Source: Paracoccaceae bacterium (GTDB taxonomy: Bacteria > Pseudomonadota > Alphaproteobacteria > Rhodobacterales > Rhodobacteraceae). From it: DNA of 64,000 bases. The stretch is taken from contig JANSYF010000011.1 of assembly GCA_024742575.1 (NCBI GenBank), positions 1-64,000 of the forward strand, read 5' to 3'. The first letter of the stretch is position 1, and the number at the start of each line of letters is the position of its first letter. The notes under the pieces were generated by a model. The model was given only the letters and a program-made list of their open reading frames with translations. It was not told the DNA's origin and did not search any database. The translations under genes and the position numbers were made by a program. Below are positions 9,738 through 18,843 of the stretch, one piece after another.

Positions 9738-11405
9738 ATGAGCGGTGAACGGATCATCTATCTGCCCCTTGGCGGGGCGGGCGAAATCGGCATGAATGCC
9801 TATGTCTATGGCTATGGTAAGCCCGGCGAAGAACGTCTGATCCTTGTAGATCTTGGCGTCACCTTTCCGGACATGGACGGCACGCCGGGGGTTGATCTGA
9901 TCCTGCCCGACATCAGTTGGCTGAAAGAACGTCGCAACCGACTTGAAGCGATTTTTATCACGCATGCGCATGAAGATCACGTTGGCGCGGTCGGGCATTT
10001 TTGGGAAGAGCTTGGCGCGCCAATCTATGCGCGGGCCTTTACCGCCCATATTGCGCGGCTCAAGATGGAAGATGCGGGTCAGTCAGCCGAGATTGTCCGC
10101 ACCGTTTCACCGTGGCCCGAAACCGTTGAGGCGGGGCCGTTCAAGGTGGGCTTTGTGCCGATCTCGCATTCCATTCCAGAAAGCTCGGGTCTTGTGATCG
10201 ACACGCCAAAGGGGCGGCTGGTGCATTCCGGTGACTTCAAGATCGACGAAACTCCGGTGGTGGGCGAGGCCTTTGATCGTGCGCTTTGGGAAGAAGTTGG
10301 CAGGCCGGGGGTCAAAGCGTTGATCTGCGATTCCACCAACGTGTTTTCGGGACATGAAGGCCGATCCGAGGCAACTGTCGGCCCGGAAATCGAAACGCTT
10401 GTGCGCGAAGCTACTGGAATGGTGGTGGCAACGACCTTTGCCTCAAACGTGGCTCGGGTTAAAACTTTGGCCGAAGCGGCCGTTCGGGCAGGGCGGTCGG
10501 TATGTCTTTTGGGACGCGCGATGCGACGGATGATCGAAGCGTCGATCAAGACAGGTGTGCTCGCGGATTTTCCGACGGTGGTCAGCCCTGAAGAGGCAAC
10601 GCAAATCCCGCGCGAAAACCTGATGCTGATTGTGACCGGATCGCAGGGCGAACGCCGGGCCGCCTCGGCGCAATTGGCGCGGGGCAAGTTTCAGGGGCTG
10701 ACAATGGCCGAAGGGGATCTGTTCCTCTTTTCGTCCAAGACAATTCCCGGAAATGAGCGCGGCGTCATCAACATCATGAACGCGTTTTCCGAACAGGGCG
10801 TGGACGTGGTGGATGACAGCTCGGGCAAATACCACGTGTCCGGCCATGCGAACCGTCCCGATCTTGAAACCATGCACGCTGTCGTTAATCCGCAACTGGT
10901 CGTGCCTATGCACGGTGAACACCGCCATTTGCGCGAACACGTAAAGGTTGCTGGCGCCAACGGACGGAAGGGCGTGTTGGTTGTCAACGGTATGATGATG
11001 GACCTGAGCGGTAATGAACCCACAGTGGCCGAATATGTCGAAACCGGGCGTACCTATCTGGACGGATCGGTTAAGATTGGCGCGCTTGATGGTATTGTAC
11101 GCGACCGCATCCGCATGGCGCTGAACGGTCATGTGATCGTGACAGTCATTCTTGATGAAGACGACGAACTGCTGGGCGAGCCGTGGTGCGAGATTATGGG
11201 TTTACCCGAGATGGGCCGCAGCAATGCGCCGTTGGTCGATGCTTTGGAAGAGGATCTGTCGCAGTTTATTGGTCGGGCCGGGGACAAGACAGTCACCGAT
11301 GACGACAAGTTGGAAGAGGGCTTGCGCCGCATTGCGCGTCAGACGACGCAGAACGAAATCGGCAAGAAGCCCGAAGTGACAGTTGTTATCAGCAGGCTCG
11401 CATGA
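9738..11405 (+). CDS. rnj: Ribonuclease J
   Basis: Metallo-beta-lactamase/beta-CASP nuclease with 5'-3' exonuclease and endonuclease activity, used in rRNA maturation and mRNA decay. The 555 aa protein has the metal-binding THAHEDHVGA motif (His76, His78, Asp80, His81), the HSGDFKID motif, the beta-CASP region and a late histidine motif VPMHGEHRHL. It starts 3 bp after coaX and overlaps gph by ATGA, so the four genes birA-coaX-rnj-gph look like one operon. Confidence 0.94.
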   Translation: MSGERIIYLPLGGAGEIGMNAYVYGYGKPGEERLILVDLGVTFPDMDGTPGVDLILPDISWLKERRNRLEAIFITHAHEDHVGAVGHFWEELGAPIYARAFTAHIARLKMEDAGQSAEIVRTVSPWPETVEAGPFKVGFVPISHSIPESSGLVIDTPKGRLVHSGDFKIDETPVVGEAFDRALWEEVGRPGVKALICDSTNVFSGHEGRSEATVGPEIETLVREATGMVVATTFASNVARVKTLAEAAVRAGRSVCLLGRAMRRMIEASIKTGVLADFPTVVSPEEATQIPRENLMLIVTGSQGERRAASAQLARGKFQGLTMAEGDLFLFSSKTIPGNERGVINIMNAFSEQGVDVVDDSSGKYHVSGHANRPDLETMHAVVNPQLVVPMHGEHRHLREHVKVAGANGRKGVLVVNGMMMDLSGNEPTVAEYVETGRTYLDGSVKIGALDGIVRDRIRMALNGHVIVTVILDEDDELLGEPWCEIMGLPEMGRSNAPLVDALEEDLSQFIGRAGDKTVTDDDKLEEGLRRIARQTTQNEIGKKPEVTVVISRLA

Positions 11406-12058
11406 CACGCGGCGTTGTCTTTGATTTGGACGGGACACTGATTGACAGCCTTCCCGACATTGCGGCAGCCGCAAATGCGTTGCTGGCGGATCAAGGCTTG
11501 CCATCACTGCCGCAAACGCAGATTGGCGGGTTTGTGGGTATGGGGGAGCGAGTTTTCCTTGACCGACTGATCGCGGCAACGGATTTGGCCGCTGCGGACT
11601 ATGACACGCTGATGATCGCATTCATCGCGCATTACAAAAGCAGCACTGGACTGACCACTGTGTTTCCGGGCGCTGTGGACGCGGTCAAAGTTCTGAAGGC
11701 CGAGGGCATAAATCTTGGCATTTGCACCAACAAACCCGGCGTACCTTTGGCGGCGGTTTTGGAAGCGCTGGATCTGGCCAAATGGTTCGACGTGATTGTT
11801 GCAGGTGACACTTTGCCTGTGCGTAAACCTGATCCGGAGCCGCTACGGCTGGCATTCGAAAAGATGGGCGCCACGGAAGGTGTCTATGTCGGGGATAGCG
11901 ATGTCGATGCGGAAACTGCGCAGCGGGCCGATGTGCCTTTCGCATTCTTCACGGAAGGTATCCGGACAAAATCTGTCGACGAGATCCCACATGACCGCAC
12001 GTTTAATCAGTTCGCAGAGTTGCCTGCGCTGTGCAAAGAGTTGATGCGTCCAATTTAG
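11402..12058 (+). CDS. gph: HAD-family phosphoglycolate phosphatase
   Basis: Likely removes phosphate from 2-phosphoglycolate, which arises from DNA repair and from Rubisco oxygenase activity. The 218 aa HAD hydrolase shows motif I FDLDGTLIDS (nucleophile Asp8), motif II CTNK, motif III RKPDPEP and motif IV GDSDVDAETA. An alpha-helical cap lies between motifs I and II. The substrate is inferred from best family fit and could be another sugar phosphate. Overlaps rnj by 4 bp. Confidence 0.85.
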   Translation: MTRGVVFDLDGTLIDSLPDIAAAANALLADQGLPSLPQTQIGGFVGMGERVFLDRLIAATDLAAADYDTLMIAFIAHYKSSTGLTTVFPGAVDAVKVLKAEGINLGICTNKPGVPLAAVLEALDLAKWFDVIVAGDTLPVRKPDPEPLRLAFEKMGATEGVYVGDSDVDAETAQRADVPFAFFTEGIRTKSVDEIPHDRTFNQFAELPALCKELMRPI

Positions 12059-12066
12059 GATGATGA

Positions 12067-12110
12067 GGCGATGCGTAACCGCATCGCCGCGTTTCCGTCG
12101 ACGGAAACGC
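12067..12110. repeat. Double-palindrome intergenic repeat, copy 1
   Basis: Hairpin GGCGATGCG (12067-12075), TAAC, CGCATCGCC (12080-12088), then the perfect 22-bp palindrome 12089-12110 with core TTCCGTCGACGGAA. It lies between the convergent ends of gph and the helicase gene. The order of the two parts is the reverse of copies 2 and 3, so this copy is inverted. It may serve as a two-way terminator, but it has no T-run. Confidence 0.75.
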
Positions 12111-12121
12111 CCGCTTGCTGA

Positions 12122-13624
12122 TCAGCCAGCGCGGCGTTCGTCAAAGCTTTTGGCGATAAAAGACGGCATGTGATCCCCCATACCGACAACCTTGCTATCC
12201 CGGCCACCACGGTCATTGCGCCGATTGCGGGAATTGCCGCTGTTACGGGACTTGTCCTGCTCTGGATTTTGATCAGAGGTTTGCACTTCGACGCGTGACG
12301 GTGCTGGGGCTGCAGCTTTTGGGGCTTCTTCGCTTGATGCCACATCTTGCGGTTCGACCTGCGTCTCTTGCACCTTGTCTGCGGTTTTACTGCGTCCGCG
12401 ACCACCGCGAGACCGGCGCGGCTTGGTGTCAGACTTGTCCCCGGTGCTGTCGTCCGACGTTTCCGTAACGGCCTGAACCAGCGGGTTTTCGATCCTTGGG
12501 ATCTCTCTCTGGATCAGGCGCTCAATGGCGTCAAAGTTCTTTTCGTCCTTGGGGCCGCAAATCATCATGGCTTTGCCCTGACGACCGGCGCGACCCGTGC
12601 GCCCGATTCGGTGCACGTAGTCTTCTGCGTGGCTGGGCACGTCGAAATTGAATACATGGCTGACAGCGGGTACATCCAGTCCGCGAGCGGCCACGTCCGA
12701 GGCGATCAGGAACCGCAATGTCCCTTCGCGGAAGCCCTCTAGTGTCTTCGTGCGTTGGGATTGATCAAGGTCGCCATGGATCGGCGCAGCATCAAGCCCA
12801 TATTTCTTGAGCGATTTCGCGACAATATCCACGTCCGACTTGCGGTTACAGAAGATGATTGCGTTCGAGCAGGCATCGCCTTCGCCCTCGATCAGTTTGC
12901 GCAACAAGGCGCGTTTTTCAGTGCCTTCACGGTCGCGGCGCGATGCTTTGAACATCACAACGCCTTGTTCGATCGTTTCAGACGCGGTGGCCTGACGGGC
13001 CACTTCGATCCGCGCCGGTGCGGACAAGAAGGTGTTGGTGATCCGTTCAATTTCTGGCGCCATCGTCGCCGAGAAGAACAGCGTCTGACGGGTAAAGGGG
13101 GTCAGACTAAAAATGCGTTCGATATCGGGGATGAACCCCATATCAAGCATCCGGTCCGCCTCGTCGACAACCATCACCTGTACGCCGGTCAGCAGCAGCT
13201 TGCCGCGCTCGAAATGGTCAAGCAAGCGACCGGGTGTGGCGATCAGCACATCGACGCCTTTGTCGATCAGCAGATCTTGTTCCTTAAAGCTAACGCCACC
13301 TATCAGCAGTGCTTTGGTCAGTTTGACGTGCTTGGCATAGGTGTCGAAGTTTTCTGCGACTTGCGCCGCCAATTCACGTGTCGGGCACAGCACAAGGCTG
13401 CGTGGCATCCGGGCGCGGGCGCGGCCACGGGCAAGAAGCGTGATCATGGGAAGCGTAAAGCTTGCGGTTTTGCCGGTGCCAGTTTGGGCGATGCCAAGGA
13501 CGTCGCGCCCTTCCAAAGCCGGGGGAATTGCGCCTGCCTGAATGGGCGTGGGCGTGTCGTAACCCGCCTCTTCAACAGCTTTCAGGACTTTCGGGTTGAG
13601 GTTCAACTCAGAGAATTTTGTCAT
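12122..13624 (-). CDS. rhlE: DEAD-box RNA helicase, RhlE type
   Basis: ATP-dependent RNA helicase for ribosome assembly or RNA decay. The 500 aa protein starts with the Q motif and has AQTGTGKTASF (Walker A), VVDEADRML (DEAD), FFSATMAPE (SAT) and HRIGRTGRAGRQG. After the core (about residue 375) there is a long disordered basic tail rich in Arg, Asn, Asp and Ser, which probably binds RNA. Monocistronic by position; about 220 bp without a gene separates it from the glycosyltransferase upstream. Confidence 0.9.
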   Translation of the reverse strand: MTKFSELNLNPKVLKAVEEAGYDTPTPIQAGAIPPALEGRDVLGIAQTGTGKTASFTLPMITLLARGRARARMPRSLVLCPTRELAAQVAENFDTYAKHVKLTKALLIGGVSFKEQDLLIDKGVDVLIATPGRLLDHFERGKLLLTGVQVMVVDEADRMLDMGFIPDIERIFSLTPFTRQTLFFSATMAPEIERITNTFLSAPARIEVARQATASETIEQGVVMFKASRRDREGTEKRALLRKLIEGEGDACSNAIIFCNRKSDVDIVAKSLKKYGLDAAPIHGDLDQSQRTKTLEGFREGTLRFLIASDVAARGLDVPAVSHVFNFDVPSHAEDYVHRIGRTGRAGRQGKAMMICGPKDEKNFDAIERLIQREIPRIENPLVQAVTETSDDSTGDKSDTKPRRSRGGRGRSKTADKVQETQVEPQDVASSEEAPKAAAPAPSRVEVQTSDQNPEQDKSRNSGNSRNRRNDRGGRDSKVVGMGDHMPSFIAKSFDERRAG

Positions 13625-13847
13625 GTGTATCCGTTGTTCACGGACTGACTGCGCCCGTGCGTCTGTTGTGATCTGGCCCGTATGACCCTGTGTTTATCCA
13701 CAGTCTCGATCTGACAGCGTGTTTACTCTTGGATTGCAGGCGGGTCAATGGAGCGGCGCGGGACTGCGCGGATGTGCCATGTTGGGATAGGTTTTGGTGG
13801 CGGTGCAGCAACAATTTCCGAGTACGTGCTGGAATACTCTCAAAACG

Positions 13848-15602
13848 TCACCCAATCCGCGCTTTGCCGAACACGCGGGCAACCGCCGCATCAGGATCGA
13901 ATTTGGGAGTCAGCAAAAGACCATGGCGTCTCAGTCTGGCGCGCAAGTCTTCGCTGTCTGCGCACAGTTCGTCAAAGAACGCACGGAGCCCGTCTTCGCC
14001 TTCCTCGTCGCGCAAATACTGCAGGAGATGGCCAATATTCTTAAGCGCGTCGTCCGATTTGACGCGGTAGGAACCTTTGGTCTGACGGAAATCAAGCTTG
14101 GCAACGAAACTGTCCCAATCAGGCGCGTGCACGTGACCGACATACGCTCCGCCCAGTTCATGTGTGTTCAGAACATCTTCGCCTTTTACGCGCAGGCGGT
14201 GGATTGCCAAACGTACATTGCCCAACCCAGTTCGGGCAAACACCTTACCCGCCAAATGGCTTAGAAATCCGCCCCGCAAATAGCTGCCAAAGGTCGGATA
14301 GATGTCCGTCACAGCGGTCGTGGGAACGCCTTCTGCCGTCGTGCGCAATTTGAAGTGCTTTGGTGTCTCGCCCGCTTTGCGGACAGCCAACGCCTCGGCT
14401 GGGTAAAGCCTTGCACCTGCCATGTCTGCGGGGACTGATTTTAGCAAGGTCGACAGCTTTTTCGTGCTCAGAATGAACTCGTCCGTATCGATATGGCCAA
14501 GCCAGTCCACTTGCTCCGTGGCGTCACGCAGGGCACGGGTGGCATTGTAGGTCTGGCGAAGCTGATGCGCGTCGGGCCGGTTTTTGCCCGCTTTTTTCCA
14601 ATACGTCGCATCGCACACCGTCAGCGTGACATGGGGGTGTGCCTCAAGCAACGCGCTAACTTCGGGATCGGGGGTGTCAAGATACACATAGATATGCGCA
14701 GCGCCAATATCGAGGTGATGCGCCACGAACCGTGCCACATCGCGTAGTGGCGCATTGGTGGTGCAGACCACGCCCCATTTTGGCGTTTTGGTCGGCAGGG
14801 TGGACACCGGCAGTCTCACCCCGATTTCTGCCTCCGGTGCTGAATTTTCTTCGATCCGACGCAGTTTGCGCGCGCGAAGGCGGTGCAAACGTCGGAAGAC
14901 CGTGCGCGGATCGTCGATCAGTTGCTGCAGAAGATCATGCGCAAGCGGTTGGATCACCGGGTCACCTTGGGCCTCGTCCCAAAGCCGACCGATCATGTTC
15001 ACGTCGAGCCCGCCATCGGTCAGAGAAAATGCGTCCATCTGCAAAGGTAATGGTCCTGCGGCGCGCCCATCCAGCGTGAAGGGCCGGTCCGCCTCGCGCC
15101 CCGAAAACAGGCGCTCGCTTTCATAAAGCTTCATCGTGCCGAACAGCGTGGACAGCGCCAGCCCAGTGCTGCGTTGTGTCGGTGTCTTGCCATGATCGCC
15201 AAAGGTGGTCAGGCTGGACACTTTCCAGCGCAGGTCCATCTCACGCAGCAGAAGGTCGGAATGTTCGGTCCAGAGGCGCAGAAACAGATCGGCAGTGTGC
15301 ACAGGCTGACTGCGTTTGCGCAAATGCGCGATCAAAAGTCCATTGAGGTGCAATAGCGCGTTATGGCCCTCAAGTTCTTTGGCGATTTCCCAGGTTTTGC
15401 GAGCATTGTCCGATGTCTTGCGGCTGTGTTCGTCTGGCACCGTGACCCGTTGCTTGGCTAACTCGGCCAGATCGCAGTCCAACGGCGGTAAGGTTTCGCC
15501 CTTGGCAAAGCCCAACGGCGTGCGCCGTTCGTTCATTTGTTCCAAGATGCCGGCCAGCCCGTTTGGATAAGCCGGGTTCGGTGGCGTTTTTTGACTGCTC
15601 AT
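13848..15602 (-). CDS. Glycosyltransferase family 2-like protein
   Basis: A 584 aa soluble protein in two parts. Residues 1 to about 270 match nothing I recognise; they are helical and rich in charged residues. Residues from about 280 on read as a glycosyltransferase of the Glyco_tranf_2_4 kind: KWGVVCTTNAPLRDVARFVA opens the Rossmann core, YVYLDTPDPEV follows, and the metal-binding WLGHIDTDEFIL lies near residue 370. It probably modifies a surface polysaccharide, but donor and acceptor are unknown. No sugar-synthesis genes lie nearby. Confidence 0.75.
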   Translation of the reverse strand: MSSQKTPPNPAYPNGLAGILEQMNERRTPLGFAKGETLPPLDCDLAELAKQRVTVPDEHSRKTSDNARKTWEIAKELEGHNALLHLNGLLIAHLRKRSQPVHTADLFLRLWTEHSDLLLREMDLRWKVSSLTTFGDHGKTPTQRSTGLALSTLFGTMKLYESERLFSGREADRPFTLDGRAAGPLPLQMDAFSLTDGGLDVNMIGRLWDEAQGDPVIQPLAHDLLQQLIDDPRTVFRRLHRLRARKLRRIEENSAPEAEIGVRLPVSTLPTKTPKWGVVCTTNAPLRDVARFVAHHLDIGAAHIYVYLDTPDPEVSALLEAHPHVTLTVCDATYWKKAGKNRPDAHQLRQTYNATRALRDATEQVDWLGHIDTDEFILSTKKLSTLLKSVPADMAGARLYPAEALAVRKAGETPKHFKLRTTAEGVPTTAVTDIYPTFGSYLRGGFLSHLAGKVFARTGLGNVRLAIHRLRVKGEDVLNTHELGGAYVGHVHAPDWDSFVAKLDFRQTKGSYRVKSDDALKNIGHLLQYLRDEEGEDGLRAFFDELCADSEDLRARLRRHGLLLTPKFDPDAAVARVFGKARIG

Positions 15603-15738
15603 AATCGCAGAGTGCCGTTTCGTTTCGGTTCGATCAACGAAAAAGGCAAGTTGAATCGCCTTGATTCACTTGTCTTTAAAGACCCTTGTAGACGCGATCT
15701 TGAGATCGCGCGCCCAAGCCCGTTTGAACGGGCTTTGA

Positions 15739-17346
15739 TCAGACCATCATTTCCTTTGTCGCAGATAGGGTCACGTCCGGATAATCCCGACCGATGCGGT
15801 CGATATCCCATTGTAGGCGCGTCAGGTAGACAACATCGCCGTCATTGTCCTCGGCCATATGCTGCTTGTTTGCTTGGACCAGCTTGTCCACAGCCGCCTT
15901 GTCGCCATGCACCCATCGGGCCGAGGTGAATTGCGATGCCTCGAACCGGACGGGCAGGCCATATTCCAGCTCGATCCGGCTTCCCAACACTTCGAATTGT
16001 AGTGCGCCCACAACGCCGACGATAAAGCCGGAACCGATCATCGGCTTGAATACCTTGGCCGCGCCTTCTTCGGCGAATTGCATCAACGCCTTTTCCAAAT
16101 GTTTGGATTTAAGCGGATCGCCCGCGCGAACGGTTTGCAACAGTTCCGGAGCAAAGGACGGGATACCCGTGACCTTTAGTGCTTCGCCCTCGGTCAGCGT
16201 GTCACCGATGCGTAATTGCCCGTGGTTGGGGATGCCGATGATGTCACCTGCCCAAGCCTCTTCCGCCAGTTCCCGGTCTGAAGCCAGAAACAGTACCGGG
16301 TTCGTGATCGCCATGGGCTTTTTTGACCGAACATGGGTCAACTTCATTCCGCGATTAAAGTGTCCGGACGCCAGACGCACAAACGCGACGCGGTCGCGGT
16401 GCTTGGGATCCATGTTCGCCTGAACTTTGAAGACAAACCCGGAAACTTTTGTTTCTTCTGGAAGAATCTGTCTTGGGGTAGCCTTTTGCGGCTGTGGTTC
16501 TGGGCCGTAAGTCCCGATCCCATCCATCAGTTCTTTGACGCCAAACGAGTTGATCGCTGATCCGAACCAAATCGGGGTCATATGCCCCTCAAGCACCGCC
16601 TGCGGGTTCAGCGCAGGTAACAATTCGCGCGCCATTTCCACGTCTTCACGCAGCTTTTCAAGCAAGTGTGCGGGAATATTTTCGTCGAGCTTGGGATCAT
16701 TAAGGCCATTGATTTCAATGCTTTCCGCGACTTTGTTACGATCAGCGCGATCCATCAATTCCAACCGATCGCGGATCATGTCGTAGCACCCCATGAAATC
16801 GCGGCCCACGCCAATAGGCCAGCTGGCTGGGGTCACGTCGATGGCAAGATTTTCCTGAATCTCATCGATGATATCAAAGGTGTCGCGGCTTTCCCGGTCC
16901 ATCTTGTTACAAAAGGTCATGATGGGCAGATCGCGCAGTCGGCACACTTCGAACAGCTTTTGCGTCTGGCTTTCAACACCTTTCGCGCCATCGATCACCA
17001 TCACTGCCGCGTCCACTGCCGTCAGTGTGCGATAGGTGTCTTCGGAAAAGTCCGAGTGGCCGGGCGTGTCGACAAGATTGAAGCGGAAGGTTTTGAAATC
17101 GAAAGACATTGCGGATGCAGAGACCGAAATGCCCCGGTCCTGTTCCATCTTCATGAAGTCCGACCGCGTGCGCCGCGCTTCGCCCTTTGCGCGCACCTGA
17201 CCCGCCATCTGGATGGCACCACCGTAAAGCAGGAATTTTTCGGTCAGCGTCGTCTTTCCCGCATCGGGGTGCGAGATGATGGCAAAGGTGCGTCGCCGTG
17301 CGATTTCGGCAGGCAGATTTGGGCGATTTGAAACGGTGTCCAGCAT
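15739..17346 (-). CDS. prfC: Peptide chain release factor 3
   Basis: Translational GTPase that recycles RF1 and RF2 after termination. The 535 aa protein has the P-loop SHPDAGKTTLTEK, the switch region EQDRGISVSASAMSFDF, DTPGHSDFSEDTYR (G3) and NKMDRESRD (G4), followed by EF-Tu-like domains II and III. Length is typical. Just past its 3' end, AAGCCCG (15717-15723) can pair with CGGGCTT (15730-15736) without a T-run. A short tandem repeat lies upstream of its start. Confidence 0.95.
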   Translation of the reverse strand: MLDTVSNRPNLPAEIARRRTFAIISHPDAGKTTLTEKFLLYGGAIQMAGQVRAKGEARRTRSDFMKMEQDRGISVSASAMSFDFKTFRFNLVDTPGHSDFSEDTYRTLTAVDAAVMVIDGAKGVESQTQKLFEVCRLRDLPIMTFCNKMDRESRDTFDIIDEIQENLAIDVTPASWPIGVGRDFMGCYDMIRDRLELMDRADRNKVAESIEINGLNDPKLDENIPAHLLEKLREDVEMARELLPALNPQAVLEGHMTPIWFGSAINSFGVKELMDGIGTYGPEPQPQKATPRQILPEETKVSGFVFKVQANMDPKHRDRVAFVRLASGHFNRGMKLTHVRSKKPMAITNPVLFLASDRELAEEAWAGDIIGIPNHGQLRIGDTLTEGEALKVTGIPSFAPELLQTVRAGDPLKSKHLEKALMQFAEEGAAKVFKPMIGSGFIVGVVGALQFEVLGSRIELEYGLPVRFEASQFTSARWVHGDKAAVDKLVQANKQHMAEDNDGDVVYLTRLQWDIDRIGRDYPDVTLSATKEMMV

Positions 17347-17406
17347 GGCCGCGCGTATAGGCGGCGCGGCGCGGCTTGTCTATAAGTCGCGTGCGTCGGC
17401 AAGATC

Positions 17407-17446
17407 GATCAGCGGATCAGCGGATCAGCGGATCAGCCGATCAGGC
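17407..17446. repeat. Five tandem 8-bp repeats (GATCAGCG)
   Basis: Three exact GATCAGCG units (17407-17430) are followed by GATCAGCC and GATCAGGC (17431-17446). The array includes the stop codon (17433-17435) of the hypothetical gene on the minus strand and sits about 60 bp upstream of prfC. The unit is not a multiple of three, so loss or gain of a unit would change the C-terminus of that protein. Confidence 0.85.
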
Positions 17447-17924
17447 GCAGGTGCGGTGGTGTAGGGGCGTGAGACCTGTCGCGACCAGCCGGGGCAATTG
17501 GGAACGGTTCGGTTGGAATGATCGCGGGGACAACAACGTCTTCGCGCCTGTTGATGTCGATAAGCACATATTCGACATTGCTGCTAAACGGGGTATCCGA
17601 CACGAAAAACAGTTTCCCGTTATAGACCGCAACGAACACATCAAGTCGCTGTCCTGTCGTGCTCATGAAGATCAACTCGGCAAGAGTGATCAATCGTTCT
17701 TCGGGCAAGTTCGCGGCACGGGCACGGGTAAAGATGTCATGCGTCGTTCCGTCAGTGGCGACCTCTGTCCAGTTTGCATCACGTTTGGGAAGGAATGTGT
17801 CACCAAGGATCAGGTCTTGAATGTGACGGATCGGATCGCCTCGACAAACACCAAATTCGGTCCGTACCCCATCGGCAGGGCAGGCTTTGAAGTGTGAAGA
17901 TCGAATTCCCAGGTAAGCAGACAT
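17433..17924 (-). CDS. Hypothetical protein
   Basis: A 163 aa soluble protein that I do not recognise. The chosen ATG at 17924 starts MSAYLGIRSSHF and has AAAGAG upstream; the frame is open further upstream but without a good start. The central part contains a beta-rich stretch, LDVFVAVYNGKLFFVSD, and the last residues are encoded inside the 8-bp repeats. It is divergent from the SDR gene and upstream of prfC. Coding is supported by a single long frame and a plausible start, not by family membership. Confidence 0.6.
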   Translation of the reverse strand: MSAYLGIRSSHFKACPADGVRTEFGVCRGDPIRHIQDLILGDTFLPKRDANWTEVATDGTTHDIFTRARAANLPEERLITLAELIFMSTTGQRLDVFVAVYNGKLFFVSDTPFSSNVEYVLIDINRREDVVVPAIIPTEPFPIAPAGRDRSHAPTPPHLRLIG

Positions 17925-18060
17925 AAACAGATACTCTTTTGCAGACCGGAATTGCAGACACACGCACCGGCATGGGTTTAAGATCGACTTGAAATGTGGC
18001 ACCTCTAAGGGCAGGCCGTGGCATTTCGCGGACAATTCTGACCAAATTGGGAGTGATCGA

Positions 18061-18840
18061 ATGGATCTTGGGATCAGCGGAAAGCGGGCGCTCGTCTGCG
18101 CGTCGAGCAAGGGTTTGGGGCGCGGCTGTGCGGAAGCGTTGGCTGCAGCAGGTGTGAACCTTGTTATGAATGCCCGTGGGGCAGAGGCGCTTGAGGCTAC
18201 AGCAGAAGAGGTCCGCGCGGCCTACGGTGTTGAAGTCACTACAATCGCTGCCGACATCGTGAGCGAAGAAGGTCGCGCCAAGGTTCTTGAGGCAGCGGGC
18301 GAAATCGACATTCTTGTGACCAATGCAGGTGGCCCGCCTCCGGGCTTGTGGTCCGACTGGGGCCGGGAAGATTTCATCAAGGCGCTGGATGCCAACATGC
18401 TGACCCCCATTGCTTTGATGACCGCGCTGATGCCTGGCATGATCGACCGGGGCTGGGGACGGGTGGTCAATATCACTTCGCAATCCGTAAAGGCGCCGAT
18501 TCCTGCGCTGGGACTCTCAAATGCAGCCCGTACCGGTCTGACCGGATATGTCGCCGGAACGGCGCGGCAGGTGGCGGAACATGGGGTGATCGTCAACAAT
18601 CTGCTGCCGGGCATCCATGCCACAGACCGCGCTGACCAACTGGACGGCGGTGTGTCAAAGGCGCAGGGCATCTCGGTCGAACAGGCCCGCAAGAACCGTC
18701 AGGCGACAATCCCCGCGCGGCGCTATGGCACGCGTCAGGAATTCGGCGCGACCTGTGCGTTCCTGTGTTCCGAACATTCGGGCTTTATCGTGGGTCAGAA
18801 CATCCTGATTGATGGTGGTGGCACCAACGCGACCATCTAA
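18061..18840 (+). CDS. SDR-family oxidoreductase lacking the YxxxK dyad
   Basis: A 259 aa short-chain dehydrogenase/reductase-like protein close to 3-oxoacyl-ACP reductases. The nucleotide motif is CASSKGLGRG and the NAG motif NAGGPPPG is present. The catalytic Tyr and Lys are missing: where YxxxK is expected the sequence reads LSNAARTGL. A known subgroup of diverged BKR-like SDRs has this change, so catalysis may differ or be lost. The C-terminus VGQNILIDGGGTNATI is typical. The start follows a divergent intergenic region, and the next gene begins 3 bp after the stop. Confidence 0.85.
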   Translation: MDLGISGKRALVCASSKGLGRGCAEALAAAGVNLVMNARGAEALEATAEEVRAAYGVEVTTIAADIVSEEGRAKVLEAAGEIDILVTNAGGPPPGLWSDWGREDFIKALDANMLTPIALMTALMPGMIDRGWGRVVNITSQSVKAPIPALGLSNAARTGLTGYVAGTARQVAEHGVIVNNLLPGIHATDRADQLDGGVSKAQGISVEQARKNRQATIPARRYGTRQEFGATCAFLCSEHSGFIVGQNILIDGGGTNATI

Positions 18841-18843
18841 GGC

